A stretch of 64,000 nt of DNA from Aurantimonas aggregata (GTDB lineage Bacteria; Pseudomonadota; Alphaproteobacteria; Rhizobiales; Rhizobiaceae), in contig NZ_JAAAMJ010000001.1 in NCBI RefSeq assembly GCF_010500835.1, positions 434,001 to 498,000 on the forward strand, read 5' to 3'. Positions within the stretch are counted from its first letter, which is position 1. Each line of letters begins with the position of its first letter. The notes below the pieces were generated by a model. The model searched no databases and was not told the origin of the DNA. It saw only the letters and a list, made by a program, of their open reading frames with translations. A program made the translations under genes and the position numbers. Positions 7,977 to 15,967 of this stretch are shown here, piece after piece.

Positions 7977-9563
7977 ATGCAACACACTGCCTACGGACTG
8001 AACGCGGCCTTCACCGCGCCCCATCGCCTCGCCGCCATGGCGGGACGCGACGTGATGAAGGCCGGCGGCACCGCCATAGAGGCGATGGTCGCGGCGGCCG
8101 CGACGATCGCCACCGTCTATCCGCACATGAACGGCATCGGCGGCGACGCCTTCTGGCTGATCGCCAGGCCCGGCCAGGCACCCGTAGCGATCTCCGGCGC
8201 CGGCCGCGCTGCGGCATTGGCGACCCCCGGCTTCTATGCCGAGCACGGCCATCCGAACGCGATCCCGAGCCGCGGCGGCCTTGCCGCCCTGACCGTCCCC
8301 GGCGCGATCGACAGCTGGCGTCTGGCGCTGGAGGAAGTGCCGGCCGACCGCCGCCTGCCGCTCGGCGCCCTGCTGGAAGACGCCATTGGCTTCGCCGAGA
8401 ACGGCATCGCCGTCAGCACCGGCCAGTCGCGGATCACCGCGGCGAAGCTCGCCGAGCTCGAGCACGTGCCGGGCTTTGCCGAACATTATCTCGACGGCGG
8501 CAAGGTACCGGCGCCCGGCGCACGGCTGGAGCAGAAGGCGCTGGCCGGGACCTTCCGGCATCTGCGCGACAACGGCCTGCGCAGCTATTACGAGGGGGCG
8601 CCGGCGGCCTCGATCGCCGCCTTCGCCGAGGCCCAGGGAAGTCCGCTACGGGCGAGCGACTTCGCGAGCTACCAGGCGACCCGCGAGGTGCCGCTGCATG
8701 TGACGACGAGCCATGGCGCGCTCTACAACATGGTAGCCCCGACGCAGGGCGCCTTCTCGCTGATGATCCTGGCTCTGTTCGACCGGCTTGGCGTGAAGAC
8801 CGGCGAAGGCTTCGATCACATTCACGGCCTCGTCGAGGCGACCAAGCAGGCCTTCATCCTGCGCAATGCCGAGCTCGGCGATCCCGACACCATGGCCCGG
8901 CCGGCGCAGGATCTCCTCGAGGCGTCGCTGCTCGACGATCTCGCCGGCCGCATCGACCGCCGTACCGCCCTGCCCTGGCCGCATGTCGCCAAGCCCGGCG
9001 ACACGATCTGGATGGGCGCCTGCGACGCGGACGGCACCGTCGTCTCGTTCATCCAGAGCGTCTTCTTCGAGTTCGGATCGGGCGTGACCGATCCCGGCAC
9101 CGGCGTGATGCTGCAGAACCGCGGCGCCGGCTTCTCGCTGCAGCCAGGCCCGAACCAGCTGGCGCCCGGCCGCCGGCCGTTCCACACGCTGAACCCGGCG
9201 CTCGCCGTCCTCAACGACGGACGCGTGATGGCCTATGGCAACATGGGCGGCGAAGGCCAGCCGCAGACCCAGGCGGCGGTATTCACCCGCCATGTCTGCT
9301 TCGGCGAGGACCTGCAGGCGGCGATCACCGCCCCGCGCTGGCTGCTCGGCAAGACCTGGGGCGACTCCACCACCAGCCTCAAGCTGGAGTCGCGCTTCGA
9401 TCCGGCCCTGGTCGAGGCCCTGCGCGCCGCCGGCCACGAGATCGAGATGATCGAGCCGTACAGCGATCTGGCGGGCCACGCCGGCGCGATCGTGCGCAGC
9501 GCCGATGGCGGCGTCCAGGCGGCCGGCGATCCACGTGCCGACAGCGCGGCCCTCGCCTGGTAG
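7977..9563 (+). CDS. gamma-glutamyltransferase family protein (Ntn-hydrolase)
   Basis: 528 residues matching the gamma-glutamyltransferase/oxamate amidohydrolase family. The likely nucleophile is Thr343 in PGDTIWMGACDADG, which would become the N-terminus of the small subunit after self-cleavage. Family segments SFIQSVFFEFGSG, GVMLQNRGAGFSL and GNMGGEGQPQ follow. No signal peptide is visible, so this form appears cytoplasmic, unlike periplasmic glutathione-degrading GGT. The FIQS...EFGSG pattern is closer to the HpxW/oxamate-type branch. Position directly after the TRAP permease suggests it acts on the imported substrate. Confidence 0.88.
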   Translation: MQHTAYGLNAAFTAPHRLAAMAGRDVMKAGGTAIEAMVAAAATIATVYPHMNGIGGDAFWLIARPGQAPVAISGAGRAAALATPGFYAEHGHPNAIPSRGGLAALTVPGAIDSWRLALEEVPADRRLPLGALLEDAIGFAENGIAVSTGQSRITAAKLAELEHVPGFAEHYLDGGKVPAPGARLEQKALAGTFRHLRDNGLRSYYEGAPAASIAAFAEAQGSPLRASDFASYQATREVPLHVTTSHGALYNMVAPTQGAFSLMILALFDRLGVKTGEGFDHIHGLVEATKQAFILRNAELGDPDTMARPAQDLLEASLLDDLAGRIDRRTALPWPHVAKPGDTIWMGACDADGTVVSFIQSVFFEFGSGVTDPGTGVMLQNRGAGFSLQPGPNQLAPGRRPFHTLNPALAVLNDGRVMAYGNMGGEGQPQTQAAVFTRHVCFGEDLQAAITAPRWLLGKTWGDSTTSLKLESRFDPALVEALRAAGHEIEMIEPYSDLAGHAGAIVRSADGGVQAAGDPRADSAALAW

Positions 9564-9677
9564 GGCACCTCGCTGCGCTGATCGCGCCGCGACTCTGTCA
9601 CCGAACCTTCGCACCCGGCGGATTTCCGCCAGGTGCGCCCAAGGTGCCATCCGCCAGGGCGCTTCGCCGTCACGCCG

Positions 9678-9691
9678 TTGATCGAGATCAA
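9678..9691. promoter_or_regulatory. FNR/FixK-type operator (anaerobox)
   Basis: TTGATCGAGATCAA is a perfect match to the FNR/FixK/Anr consensus TTGAT-N4-ATCAA. Its centre is about 96 bases upstream of the start codon of the small membrane protein gene at 9781, a usual distance for an activating site at about -41.5. The site is seen directly; oxygen- or nitric-oxide-linked control is inferred. Confidence 0.65.
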
Positions 9692-9780
9692 TGCGACTTG
9701 CCCGGGTTGGACGATGCTTCCACCGTGCCCCCGTTTCCGGCGGACCAATCCACTGGACGGGCAACCCTTGGGAGTCTCAC

Positions 9781-10002
9781 ATGGCCCTTTTCCGCAATGC
9801 CAACGTCGGAACCGAAGATCGCGTCGTGCGCATCGTCCTCGCGGCGGTCGCTGCGATCGCGGCCTATGCCTATCTGGCGGCGCCATGGTCTTACGTCGCG
9901 TATGCCGTGGCACTGATCCTGGTGGTGACCGCGGTGGTCCGCTTCTGTCCCGCCTATGCGCTCTTCGGTGCGAGCACCTGCCGGACGCCGACCGCGCGCT
10001 GA
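9781..10002 (+). CDS. YgaP-like DUF2892 membrane protein
   Basis: 73 residues. The N-terminal NANVGTEDRVVRIVLA pattern followed by two hydrophobic segments and a C-terminal CPAYALFGASTC motif is the DUF2892 signature found in the membrane part of YgaP and in stand-alone inner-membrane proteins. These are often encoded near rhodanese or sulfide-metabolism genes, which fits the sulfur module that follows. ATG 9781 is preceded by GGGAG about 8 bases upstream. A perfect FNR/FixK box lies 90 bases upstream, so induction under low oxygen is plausible. Function of the stand-alone family is unknown. Confidence 0.85.
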   Translation: MALFRNANVGTEDRVVRIVLAAVAAIAAYAYLAAPWSYVAYAVALILVVTAVVRFCPAYALFGASTCRTPTAR

Positions 10003-10013
10003 CGCGCAAAAGC

Positions 10014-10403
10014 TCAATCCGGCATCACGATGCCCGGCGCCCGCGTGGCCCTGACCAGGTCGAACGTCACTTCGGTCTCCCGCCACTCTTCATAGGGCGC
10101 CGCGGGCGGGCGCAACGACCGGCAGCGCCGTAGCGTCCGAACCACCGCGTCGCGCAGCGTCCGCTCAACGGCGTTGGCCGGTTCATAGTCGGTGGTGGCC
10201 TCCAAGAGGTTCCCCTCCGGATCGAGGTGCAGCGTGAAGGTGATGGGCCGGACCGACGTCGCGGCCTGGGCCGACGGCGCCGTCCAGCAGCGCATCACCT
10301 GGGTCTCGATGCTGGGGACCGGCTGCTGTGCGTGGCCAGCTGTCGCGGCGAAGCCCAGGACCGCTGCCAGGAGGATGGACTTCCATAGTGGGGATGACGT
10401 CAA
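10014..10403 (-). CDS. exported protein with TolA/TonB C-terminal-like domain
   Basis: 129 residues beginning at a TTG codon with GAGGA about 8 bases upstream. Residues 1-25 form a signal peptide ending GHAQQ, so the product is exported. The rest, with CW, FTLHLDPEGNLLEA and a helix carrying RCRSLRPP, resembles the C-terminal domain of TolA/TonB-like proteins (a beta-strand for dose-response to an incoming variable followed by paired Cys in an alpha helix). It converges on the DUF2892 gene with only 11 bases between stops. No partner system is visible nearby; role unknown. Confidence 0.7.
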   Translation of the reverse strand: MTSSPLWKSILLAAVLGFAATAGHAQQPVPSIETQVMRCWTAPSAQAATSVRPITFTLHLDPEGNLLEATTDYEPANAVERTLRDAVVRTLRRCRSLRPPAAPYEEWRETEVTFDLVRATRAPGIVMPD

Positions 10404-10500
10404 TCAGGCTTCCTCTTCGCCGACGAGAATAGCGGTTCCTACCACGTCGCCGGACGCAGCACCCAGCGACGAACGCGCACGTCGGGACACGAGACTGCGA

Positions 10501-10884
10501 TCACCCGCCTGCCTGCTCCCGCTCGAGGGACGCCGCCCGCTCTGGTCCGCAGAACACCTCGTAGAGGGCGGCCATGATCGCCTGGGTCTCGGCACTGGCG
10601 AGGGAATAGAAGATCGTCTGCGCTGCCCGTCGCGTGGTGACGAGGCCGCCGGCCCGCAGCCGCGCCAGGTGCTGCGACAGCGCCGACTGGCTCAGGCCCA
10701 CCTCCTCGATCAGCATTCCGACGGATGCTTCACCCTCGGCCAGCCGGCAAAGGATGCGCAGGCGGTGGGCGTTGGCCATCAGCGCCAGCATGTCCGCCAC
10801 CTCTCCCGCCCGCGCATCCAGTGCACGCGCGTCGGAGCCGGCAATGGCTACAGGCATAATATTAGACTTGTCTAATTTAGTCAT
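10501..10884 (-). CDS. bigR: BigR/SqrR-type ArsR family repressor
   Basis: 127 residues, winged-helix ArsR fold with recognition helix SQSALSQHLARLRAGGLV. Cys46 (ILCRLAEGE) and Cys112 (VFCGPE) are 66 residues apart, exactly the spacing of the redox/persulfide-sensing pair of BigR and SqrR. In those proteins polysulfide or oxidation links the two cysteines and releases DNA. It is divergent from the persulfide-hydrolase operon it should control. ATG 10884 was chosen, but ATG 10857 is possible: the palindromic operator lies between the two starts, so it would be in the coding region with the first start and in the promoter with the second. Confidence 0.88.
   Translation of the reverse strand: MTKLDKSNIMPVAIAGSDARALDARAGEVADMLALMANAHRLRILCRLAEGEASVGMLIEEVGLSQSALSQHLARLRAGGLVTTRRAAQTIFYSLASAETQAIMAALYEVFCGPERAASLEREQAGG
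10861..10876. promoter_or_regulatory. palindromic operator, probable BigR/SqrR-type site
   Basis: ATTAGACTTGTCTAAT is a perfect inverted repeat of seven bases with a two-base spacer. It sits in the short divergent region between the ArsR-type repressor gene and the metallo-hydrolase gene and overlaps the -35 element of the rightward promoter. This placement is what a repressor of the sulfur genes that also represses itself would need. Binding is inferred. Confidence 0.6.
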
Positions 10885-10896
10885 AACAAATATATA
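10868..10896 (+). promoter_or_regulatory. sigma-70-type promoter for the sulfur operon
   Basis: TTGTCT (10868-10873) and TATATA (10891-10896) are separated by 17 bases, the ideal spacing, and point towards the metallo-hydrolase gene at 10962. The -35 element lies inside the palindromic operator, so repressor binding would block polymerase. An extended AT-rich tract here stands out from the GC-rich surroundings. Confidence 0.55.
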
Positions 10897-10961
10897 GCGC
10901 TGGACGGCAGCCGGTCCAAGTGGCTTCCACCCGATTGCAGCCGAAACAGAGGAGTTGTCGC

Positions 10962-11855
10962 ATGTTGACCCGCCACAGCCCGTCCCGCGGAGCGGGTTCG
11001 CCCGATATCTGGGGCTTCTACGAGGAAGCCTCCGGCTCGATCCAGTATGTCTGCGCCGATCCTTCGACCCGCAAGGCGGCGCTGATCGACGTCGTCCTGA
11101 ACTACAATCCGGCCGAGGCCCGCACCTCGACGGAGAGTGCCGACGAGATCCTGGCGCATGTGAAACGGGAGGGGCTGACCGTCCAGTGGATCCTCGACAC
11201 ACATCCGCATGCAGATCACATGATGGCGGCTGCCTATCTCAAGGAGAAGCTCGGCGTCCCGATGGCCATCGGCGAGAAGGTGGTGGAGATCGCCGAACTT
11301 TGGCGCGGCCTCTACAATCTGCCCGATGCGTTCGATCCGGTACGGGACTTCGACGTGCTCTGGGACGACGGCGCCAGTTTCGCGATCGGCGAACTCGACG
11401 TCCGCGTCATGCTGTCGCCCGGCCACACGCTCGGCTCGATCACCTATGTCGTCGGCGACGCGGCCTTCGTCCACGACACGCTGATGTATCCCGACATGGG
11501 CTCCAGCCGGGCCGACTTCCCGGGTGGCTCGTCCAGGGTGCTCTGGCAGTCGATCCAGGAGATCCTGTCGCTGCCGCCGCAGACGCGACTTTTCGTCGGT
11601 CACGACTACGGCGCCAAGGGGCGCGACGACATTCGCTGGGAGGCGACCGTCGCCGAGCATCGCAGGGACAACATCCACGTGAAGGATGGCAGCGTCGAAA
11701 GCCAGTTCACGCAGATCCGCGACGCGCGCGACGCGACCCTCGAGCTGCCGGCTCGCATCCTGCCGGCGCTGCAGGTCAATCTGCGCGGCGGCCGGTTGCC
11801 GCCGCCCGAAAGCGACGGCCATCGCTACCTGAAGATCCCTGTCGACCGCTTCTGA
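10962..11855 (+). CDS. blh: Blh-like MBL-fold hydrolase (persulfide dioxygenase type)
   Basis: 297 residues with the metallo-beta-lactamase metal motif THPHADHM and further ligands in SPGHTLGS, FVHDTLM and VGHDYG. This pattern matches the Blh/ETHE1-like sulfur hydrolases of BigR regulons, which oxidise glutathione persulfide to sulfite. ATG 10962 is preceded by GGAG eight bases upstream. A rhodanese, a TauE-type exporter and YeeE/YedE proteins follow on the same strand with short gaps, giving a coherent sulfide detoxification operon: persulfide oxidation, sulfur transfer, sulfite export. Cytoplasmic; no signal peptide. Confidence 0.88.
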   Translation: MLTRHSPSRGAGSPDIWGFYEEASGSIQYVCADPSTRKAALIDVVLNYNPAEARTSTESADEILAHVKREGLTVQWILDTHPHADHMMAAAYLKEKLGVPMAIGEKVVEIAELWRGLYNLPDAFDPVRDFDVLWDDGASFAIGELDVRVMLSPGHTLGSITYVVGDAAFVHDTLMYPDMGSSRADFPGGSSRVLWQSIQEILSLPPQTRLFVGHDYGAKGRDDIRWEATVAEHRRDNIHVKDGSVESQFTQIRDARDATLELPARILPALQVNLRGGRLPPPESDGHRYLKIPVDRF

Positions 11856-11865
11856 GGAGACCACG

Positions 11866-12243
11866 ATGAGCAAGACCATGAAGGACTTCGTTGCCGAAGC
11901 CAGATCGACGACCGGTGTTGTCCAGCCGGACGAGGCGCATGCATCCGAGGCGCTGATTCTCGACGTGCGCGAGGCGCACGAGTTGGCCGAGACCGGGCAG
12001 GTCGACGGTGCCGTCCACGTGCCGCGCGGCTTCCTGGAAGCACGCGCCGATCCGACGGCGGGCAGCGCTCATCCCGAACTGTCGCAGGCTCATGGCGAAA
12101 GGACGCCGGTCTATGTCCTCTGCGCCTCCGGCGCCCGCGCCGCCCTGGCTGCGAAGACGCTGATCGAAATGGGTTACGACGCGAGGCCCATCGAGGGCGG
12201 CATCCAGGCCTGGCGGGACTGCGGCCTGCCGGTCGTCGACTAA
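11866..12243 (+). CDS. rhodanese-like sulfurtransferase
   Basis: 125 residues, a single rhodanese domain. The substrate-binding loop is VLCASGARAALAA with the catalytic cysteine, and the upstream LILDVREAHELAETGQ motif is typical. It probably moves sulfane sulfur between persulfides, sulfite and thiosulfate in concert with the preceding hydrolase, 10 bases upstream. The start ATG 11866 follows GAGGAG about 9 bases upstream at the end of the previous gene. Confidence 0.9.
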   Translation: MSKTMKDFVAEARSTTGVVQPDEAHASEALILDVREAHELAETGQVDGAVHVPRGFLEARADPTAGSAHPELSQAHGERTPVYVLCASGARAALAAKTLIEMGYDARPIEGGIQAWRDCGLPVVD

Positions 12244-12320
12244 TAACGGTCAACGCCAGCGTCGCCGCGCCGCCTCCTGATCCCCTATGCGTCCGCCGAT
12301 GGCGGCCCGAGTTCGCAACG

Positions 12321-13109
12321 ATGACCCTCAGCCTGACACAATATCTTCTCGGCGCGCTGTCGGGCTCGCTGGTCGGACTGTCGCTCGGGCTGTTCGGCGG
12401 CGGTGGCTCGATCCTCGCCGTGCCGCTGATGGTCTATCTCGTCGGGGTGCCCAGCCCCCACATGGCGATCGGCACCAGCGCCTTCGCCGTCGCCGCCAAT
12501 GCCGCCGGCAACCTCGTCACCCATGCACGGCTCGGCAACGTGAAGTGGCGCTGCGCCCTCCTCTTCAGCGGCGCCGGCATCCTCGGCGCTGTCCTCGGCT
12601 CGACCGTCGGCAAGGCGGTCGACGGGCAGCATCTGCTGTTCCTGTTCGCCATCCTGATGATCGGCGTCGCCGTCCTGATGTTCCGCGAACGCGGCCGCAT
12701 CGGCGATCCCGCGGCCGAATGCAATCGCCGTAACGGCCCGAAGGTGCTCGGCTACGGCGGCGCCACCGGCATCTTCTCCGGTTTCTTCGGGATCGGCGGC
12801 GGCTTCCTCGTCGTGCCGGGCCTCATCGCTTCGACCGGCATGCCGATGCTGACCGCGATCGGCTCGTCGCTCGTCGCCATCACCGCCTTCGGCCTGACCA
12901 CCTCGGCCAACTACGCGCTGTCCGGCCTGGTCGACTGGCCGCTCGCGCTGGTCTTCGTCGCCGGCGGCCTCGCCGGCGGGGTGGCCGGCGCGTTCATCGC
13001 CCGCTGGCTGTCCGGCCGCAAGAGCGCCCTCAACGTCGCCTTCGCCGGCCTGATCGTCGCCGTCGCCCTCTACATGCTGTTCCGCAGCGGTCAGACGCTG
13101 CTCGGCTGA
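12321..13109 (+). CDS. TauE/SafE family sulfite exporter
   Basis: 262 residues with about eight membrane segments in two homologous halves; each half begins with a glycine-rich loop (LGLFGGGGSILAVP and GFFGIGGGFLVVPG), the hallmark of the TauE/SafE family. These inner-membrane proteins export sulfite, sulfoacetate or related anions. Its place after a persulfide dioxygenase-like enzyme, whose product is sulfite, makes sulfite export the natural reading. A 77-base gap with no strong ribosome site precedes ATG 12321. Confidence 0.88.
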   Translation: MTLSLTQYLLGALSGSLVGLSLGLFGGGGSILAVPLMVYLVGVPSPHMAIGTSAFAVAANAAGNLVTHARLGNVKWRCALLFSGAGILGAVLGSTVGKAVDGQHLLFLFAILMIGVAVLMFRERGRIGDPAAECNRRNGPKVLGYGGATGIFSGFFGIGGGFLVVPGLIASTGMPMLTAIGSSLVAITAFGLTTSANYALSGLVDWPLALVFVAGGLAGGVAGAFIARWLSGRKSALNVAFAGLIVAVALYMLFRSGQTLLG

Positions 13110-13142
13110 AAGCCGTTTCCGCCCGCTCTTCGGAGTTGTCCC

Positions 13143-13577
13143 ATGCCGCTCGACACCATCACCCCCTTCACGCCTTTCGCCTCGCTCGCCGGCGGCATCC
13201 TCCTCGGCCTGTCGGCCGTCCTGGTGATGGCGCTGTTCGGGCGCATCGCCGGCATTTCCGGCATCACCACCGGCGCCGTTCCGGGACGCCGTGACAACTG
13301 GTCGTGGCGCATCGCCTTCGTTGGCGGCCTCGTGGCCGCGCCGCTGCTCATCCTCTCCGTCACCGGCGAGCCCGTGCAGCAGACCGTCCCGGGCAATCTC
13401 GTCGCGATGGCGATTGCCGGGCTGCTCGTCGGCTTCGGCACCATCACCGGATCCGGCTGCACCAGCGGCCACGGCGTCTGCGGACTGGCGCGGCTGTCGA
13501 CCCGCTCGCTCGCCTCGGTCGTCACCTTCATGATCTTTGCCGCGGCGACGGTTTTCGTCCTCCGCCACCTCGTCTGA
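13143..13577 (+). CDS. YeeE/YedE family transporter, first half
   Basis: 144 residues, four hydrophobic segments, with the conserved cysteine-bearing motif GSGCTSGHGVCGLARLS of YeeE/YedE proteins. YeeE imports thiosulfate through conserved cysteines; here the usual protein of about 350 residues is divided into two small genes (this one and the next), as in the PmpA/PmpB pair linked to BigR regulons. The start follows AGTTGTCC; the next gene begins 11 bases after the stop. Confidence 0.85.
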   Translation: MPLDTITPFTPFASLAGGILLGLSAVLVMALFGRIAGISGITTGAVPGRRDNWSWRIAFVGGLVAAPLLILSVTGEPVQQTVPGNLVAMAIAGLLVGFGTITGSGCTSGHGVCGLARLSTRSLASVVTFMIFAAATVFVLRHLV

Positions 13578-13588
13578 AGGAGCCCCTG

Positions 13589-14017
13589 ATGCGCCCTCTC
13601 CTCGGCTTCCTTGCCGGCCTGCTGTTCGGTGTCGGCCTCGTCGTCGCCGGCATGTCCGACCCGGCAAAGGTCCTCAACTTTCTCGACATATTCGGCCGCT
13701 GGGACCCCAGCCTCGCCTTCGTCATGGGCGGCGCGGCGGTAACGACCTTCATCGGCTACCGCGTGGTTCTGTCGCGCCTGCAGCGTCCGCTGATCCTCGC
13801 CGAATTCCAGATCCCGACACGCCAGGACATCGACCGCGACCTCCTCGTCGGCGCCGCGATCTTCGGCATTGGCTGGGGCATTGGCGGCTTCTGCCCAGGC
13901 CCGGCCTGGACTTCGCTCGCCCTCGGCGCCCCCGGCACGCTGATCTTCCTGCCGGCCATGCTGGCGGGCATGGCGATCGCCACGCTGCTGCGGGAGCGCC
14001 GCGCCGCCGTCGCTTGA
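13589..14017 (+). CDS. YeeE/YedE family transporter, second half
   Basis: 142 residues with four hydrophobic segments and the GGFCPGPAW cysteine motif, matching the C-terminal half of YeeE/YedE. The FGVGLVVAGMSDPAKVLNFLD core near the N-terminus (read as GLVVAGMSDPAKV) is typical of the PmpB type. ATG 13589 lies behind AAGGAG with seven-base spacing and 11 bases after the preceding half, so both halves should be made in equal amounts. It ends the sulfur operon. Confidence 0.85.
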   Translation: MRPLLGFLAGLLFGVGLVVAGMSDPAKVLNFLDIFGRWDPSLAFVMGGAAVTTFIGYRVVLSRLQRPLILAEFQIPTRQDIDRDLLVGAAIFGIGWGIGGFCPGPAWTSLALGAPGTLIFLPAMLAGMAIATLLRERRAAVA

Positions 14018-14168
14018 ACCAGCGCGTCTGGATCGACGCGACGGCACACTCTTCTGCAGACCCGGTGAACAGCCCGTAGCCTCCCGGCTCGTAGACGTCT
14101 CGGCGGAATCGCATATCTGTCGCGTTTGACGGCGCCCACGGGCGCCGATGCGCATTGGAGTACGACTG

Positions 14169-15176
14169 ATGAAGACGATGGCGTTGCAGGCACCCGGTGG
14201 CGTCGATCGAATCCGCAGCGAGGACCGCGTCGATCCGGGGCAGCCGGGTCCCGGCGAAATCCGCGTCGCGCTGCATGGCGGCTCGCTCAACTACCATGAC
14301 CTGGCGGTCGCGAGTGGACAGATGACGACCGAGGACGGGCGCGTCCTCCTCGCCGACGGCGCGGGCATCGTCGAGAGCGTCGGCACCGGCGTCGGCGAAT
14401 TTACCGCCGGCGACATGGTCGTCTCCTGCTTCTTCCCGGACTGGCAGGACGGCGCGCCGGCGGTGGTGGACTTCTCACGCACCCCCGGCGACGGCATCGA
14501 CGGCTTCGCGCGCGAACACGTCGTGCTGCCCGCGACCGCCTTCACCCATGCGCCGAAGGGCTACGACGCGGTGGAGGCCGCGTCGATCACCACGGCCGGC
14601 GTCACCGCCTGGCGGGCATTGGTCGACGATGGCGGCCTGAAGGCCGGCGACACCGTGCTGCTGCTCGGCACCGGCGGGGTCTCGATCTGGGCGCTGCAGA
14701 TCGCCAAGATGTTCGGCGCGACCGTCGCCATCACCTCGTCCTCCGACGATAAGCTCGAGCGGGCGCGCGCCCTCGGCGCCGATTTCACGCTGAACTATCG
14801 CACTGAGCCGGAATGGGGCCGCGCCGTGCGGGACTGGACGGGCGGCCGCGGCGTCGACCACGTCGTCGAGGTCGGCGGGCCGGGCACGCTCGCCCAGTCG
14901 ATCGAGGCGGTGCGGATCGGCGGCCATATCGCGCTGATCGGCGTCCTGACCGGGTTTTCCGGCGAGGTGCCGACCGGCCTGCTGATGGGCAAGCAGGCGC
15001 GGATCCAGGGCCTCATCGTTGGCAGCCGTCGGCAGCAGAAGGCGTTCGTCCGGGCGCTGGAGGCGAACGGCGTCCGCCCGGTGATCGATCGCCGCTTCCC
15101 GCTCGCCGACCTGGCCGAAGCCTTCCGCTACGAACAGGGCGCCAGCCATTTCGGCAAGATCGGCGTCGAGTGGTAG
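14169..15176 (+). CDS. zinc-type alcohol dehydrogenase/quinone oxidoreductase-like (MDR family)
   Basis: 335 residues, medium-chain dehydrogenase/reductase fold: GroES-like N-terminal domain (SLNYHDL), then a Rossmann domain with LLLGTGGVSIWALQIAK. The catalytic zinc ligands of true alcohol dehydrogenases are not evident (NYHD in place of Cys-x-x-Asp), so it more likely belongs to the zinc-free NAD(P)H quinone oxidoreductase-like branch. ATG 14169 is eight bases after TTGGAG. A GGCGCC-CACG-GGCGCC hairpin at 14131-14146 separates it from the sulfur operon. Substrate unknown. Confidence 0.85.
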   Translation: MKTMALQAPGGVDRIRSEDRVDPGQPGPGEIRVALHGGSLNYHDLAVASGQMTTEDGRVLLADGAGIVESVGTGVGEFTAGDMVVSCFFPDWQDGAPAVVDFSRTPGDGIDGFAREHVVLPATAFTHAPKGYDAVEAASITTAGVTAWRALVDDGGLKAGDTVLLLGTGGVSIWALQIAKMFGATVAITSSSDDKLERARALGADFTLNYRTEPEWGRAVRDWTGGRGVDHVVEVGGPGTLAQSIEAVRIGGHIALIGVLTGFSGEVPTGLLMGKQARIQGLIVGSRRQQKAFVRALEANGVRPVIDRRFPLADLAEAFRYEQGASHFGKIGVEW

Positions 15177-15284
15177 CAGTCGTTTCCCTGACAAGGCGGC
15201 CGTCATGGCCATCTCGTCGCCCGGCCGGGGAACGGATACAACGGCTGGACCCTTTCCTGTGCATCAACAGGCAAGGAGGACCCC

Positions 15285-15731
15285 ATGGTCACCACAGTCG
15301 GCACTGAAAACACCTTCGAGAAGCTCGTCCAGAACCTTCTCATCCTCGAACACGACGCGATCGCGGCCTACGAGTCGACGATCGAGAAGCTGGACGATCC
15401 GGCCTCCAAGGCAAAGATCGCCGAGTTCAAGGCTGATCACGAGAGCCACGTCATGGAACTGACCCGACTGGCCGGCGCCATCGGCACGGCGGCACCCCAG
15501 GAAGGCGACGCCAAGCAGTATCTCACCACCGGCAAGATCGCCCTCGCCTCTCTCGTCGGCGACAAGACCATCCTGAAGGCGATGTCGACGAACGAGATCG
15601 AGACCAAGATGGCCTACGATCACGCAGCCAAGAACGATGCTGCGACGCCGGAAGCCCGGACCTTCTTCCAGAAGGCCTATGCCGACGAATCCCGGCACAA
15701 GGAATGGATGGACGCCGCCGCGGCTTCCTGA
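15285..15731 (+). CDS. ferritin-like four-helix protein (DUF2383/PA2169-like)
   Basis: 148 residues, almost wholly helical. Repeated acidic and His positions (LEHDAIAAYESTIEKL, ADHESHVMELTRL, ADESRHKEWMD) fit a ferritin-like four-helix bundle of the DUF2383/PA2169 type, stress-linked proteins of unknown activity. A strong ribosome site, AAGGAGGA, lies about 6 bases before ATG 15285. A 17-bp perfect hairpin follows the stop at once, so it is probably a single-gene unit. Confidence 0.8.
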   Translation: MVTTVGTENTFEKLVQNLLILEHDAIAAYESTIEKLDDPASKAKIAEFKADHESHVMELTRLAGAIGTAAPQEGDAKQYLTTGKIALASLVGDKTILKAMSTNEIETKMAYDHAAKNDAATPEARTFFQKAYADESRHKEWMDAAAAS

Positions 15732-15735
15732 CGTT

Positions 15736-15773
15736 CCCGTTCGCCCGCCGGCTCCGGCCGGCGGGCGAACGGG
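15736..15773 (+). terminator. long perfect hairpin after the ferritin-like gene
   Basis: A 17-bp perfect inverted repeat (15736-15752 with 15757-15773) with a four-base loop TCCG starts 4 bases after the stop codon. No T-run follows, so it may act as a rho-assisted terminator or a 3'-end stabiliser rather than a classical intrinsic terminator. Confidence 0.55.
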
Positions 15774-15967
15774 CTGAGCCGGAATGGGCGATCCGCGACG
15801 TCGCGGGAGCCGTCTGGCGCGCTCGGCGTCCCATTCACGCGGCAAAAGGACGATCTGGGACGGGCCAATGGGGTTCAACCTTGGCACCCGCCGATCCGGG
15901 GTTCCCGCTTGCGGCATTCCTGCCTGCCAGCCCGACAGCGACCAGCCCATCAAGGCCTGCCCGCGCG

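Noticed and set aside
4306-7987. Long minus-strand frames opposite the amidase and TRAP genes
   Set aside because: They cross several real genes with good ribosome sites and domains; composition is that of antisense frames.
12285-13667. 460-residue minus-strand frame opposite TauE/YeeE
   Set aside because: Gly/Asp/Arg-rich shadow of membrane protein codons.
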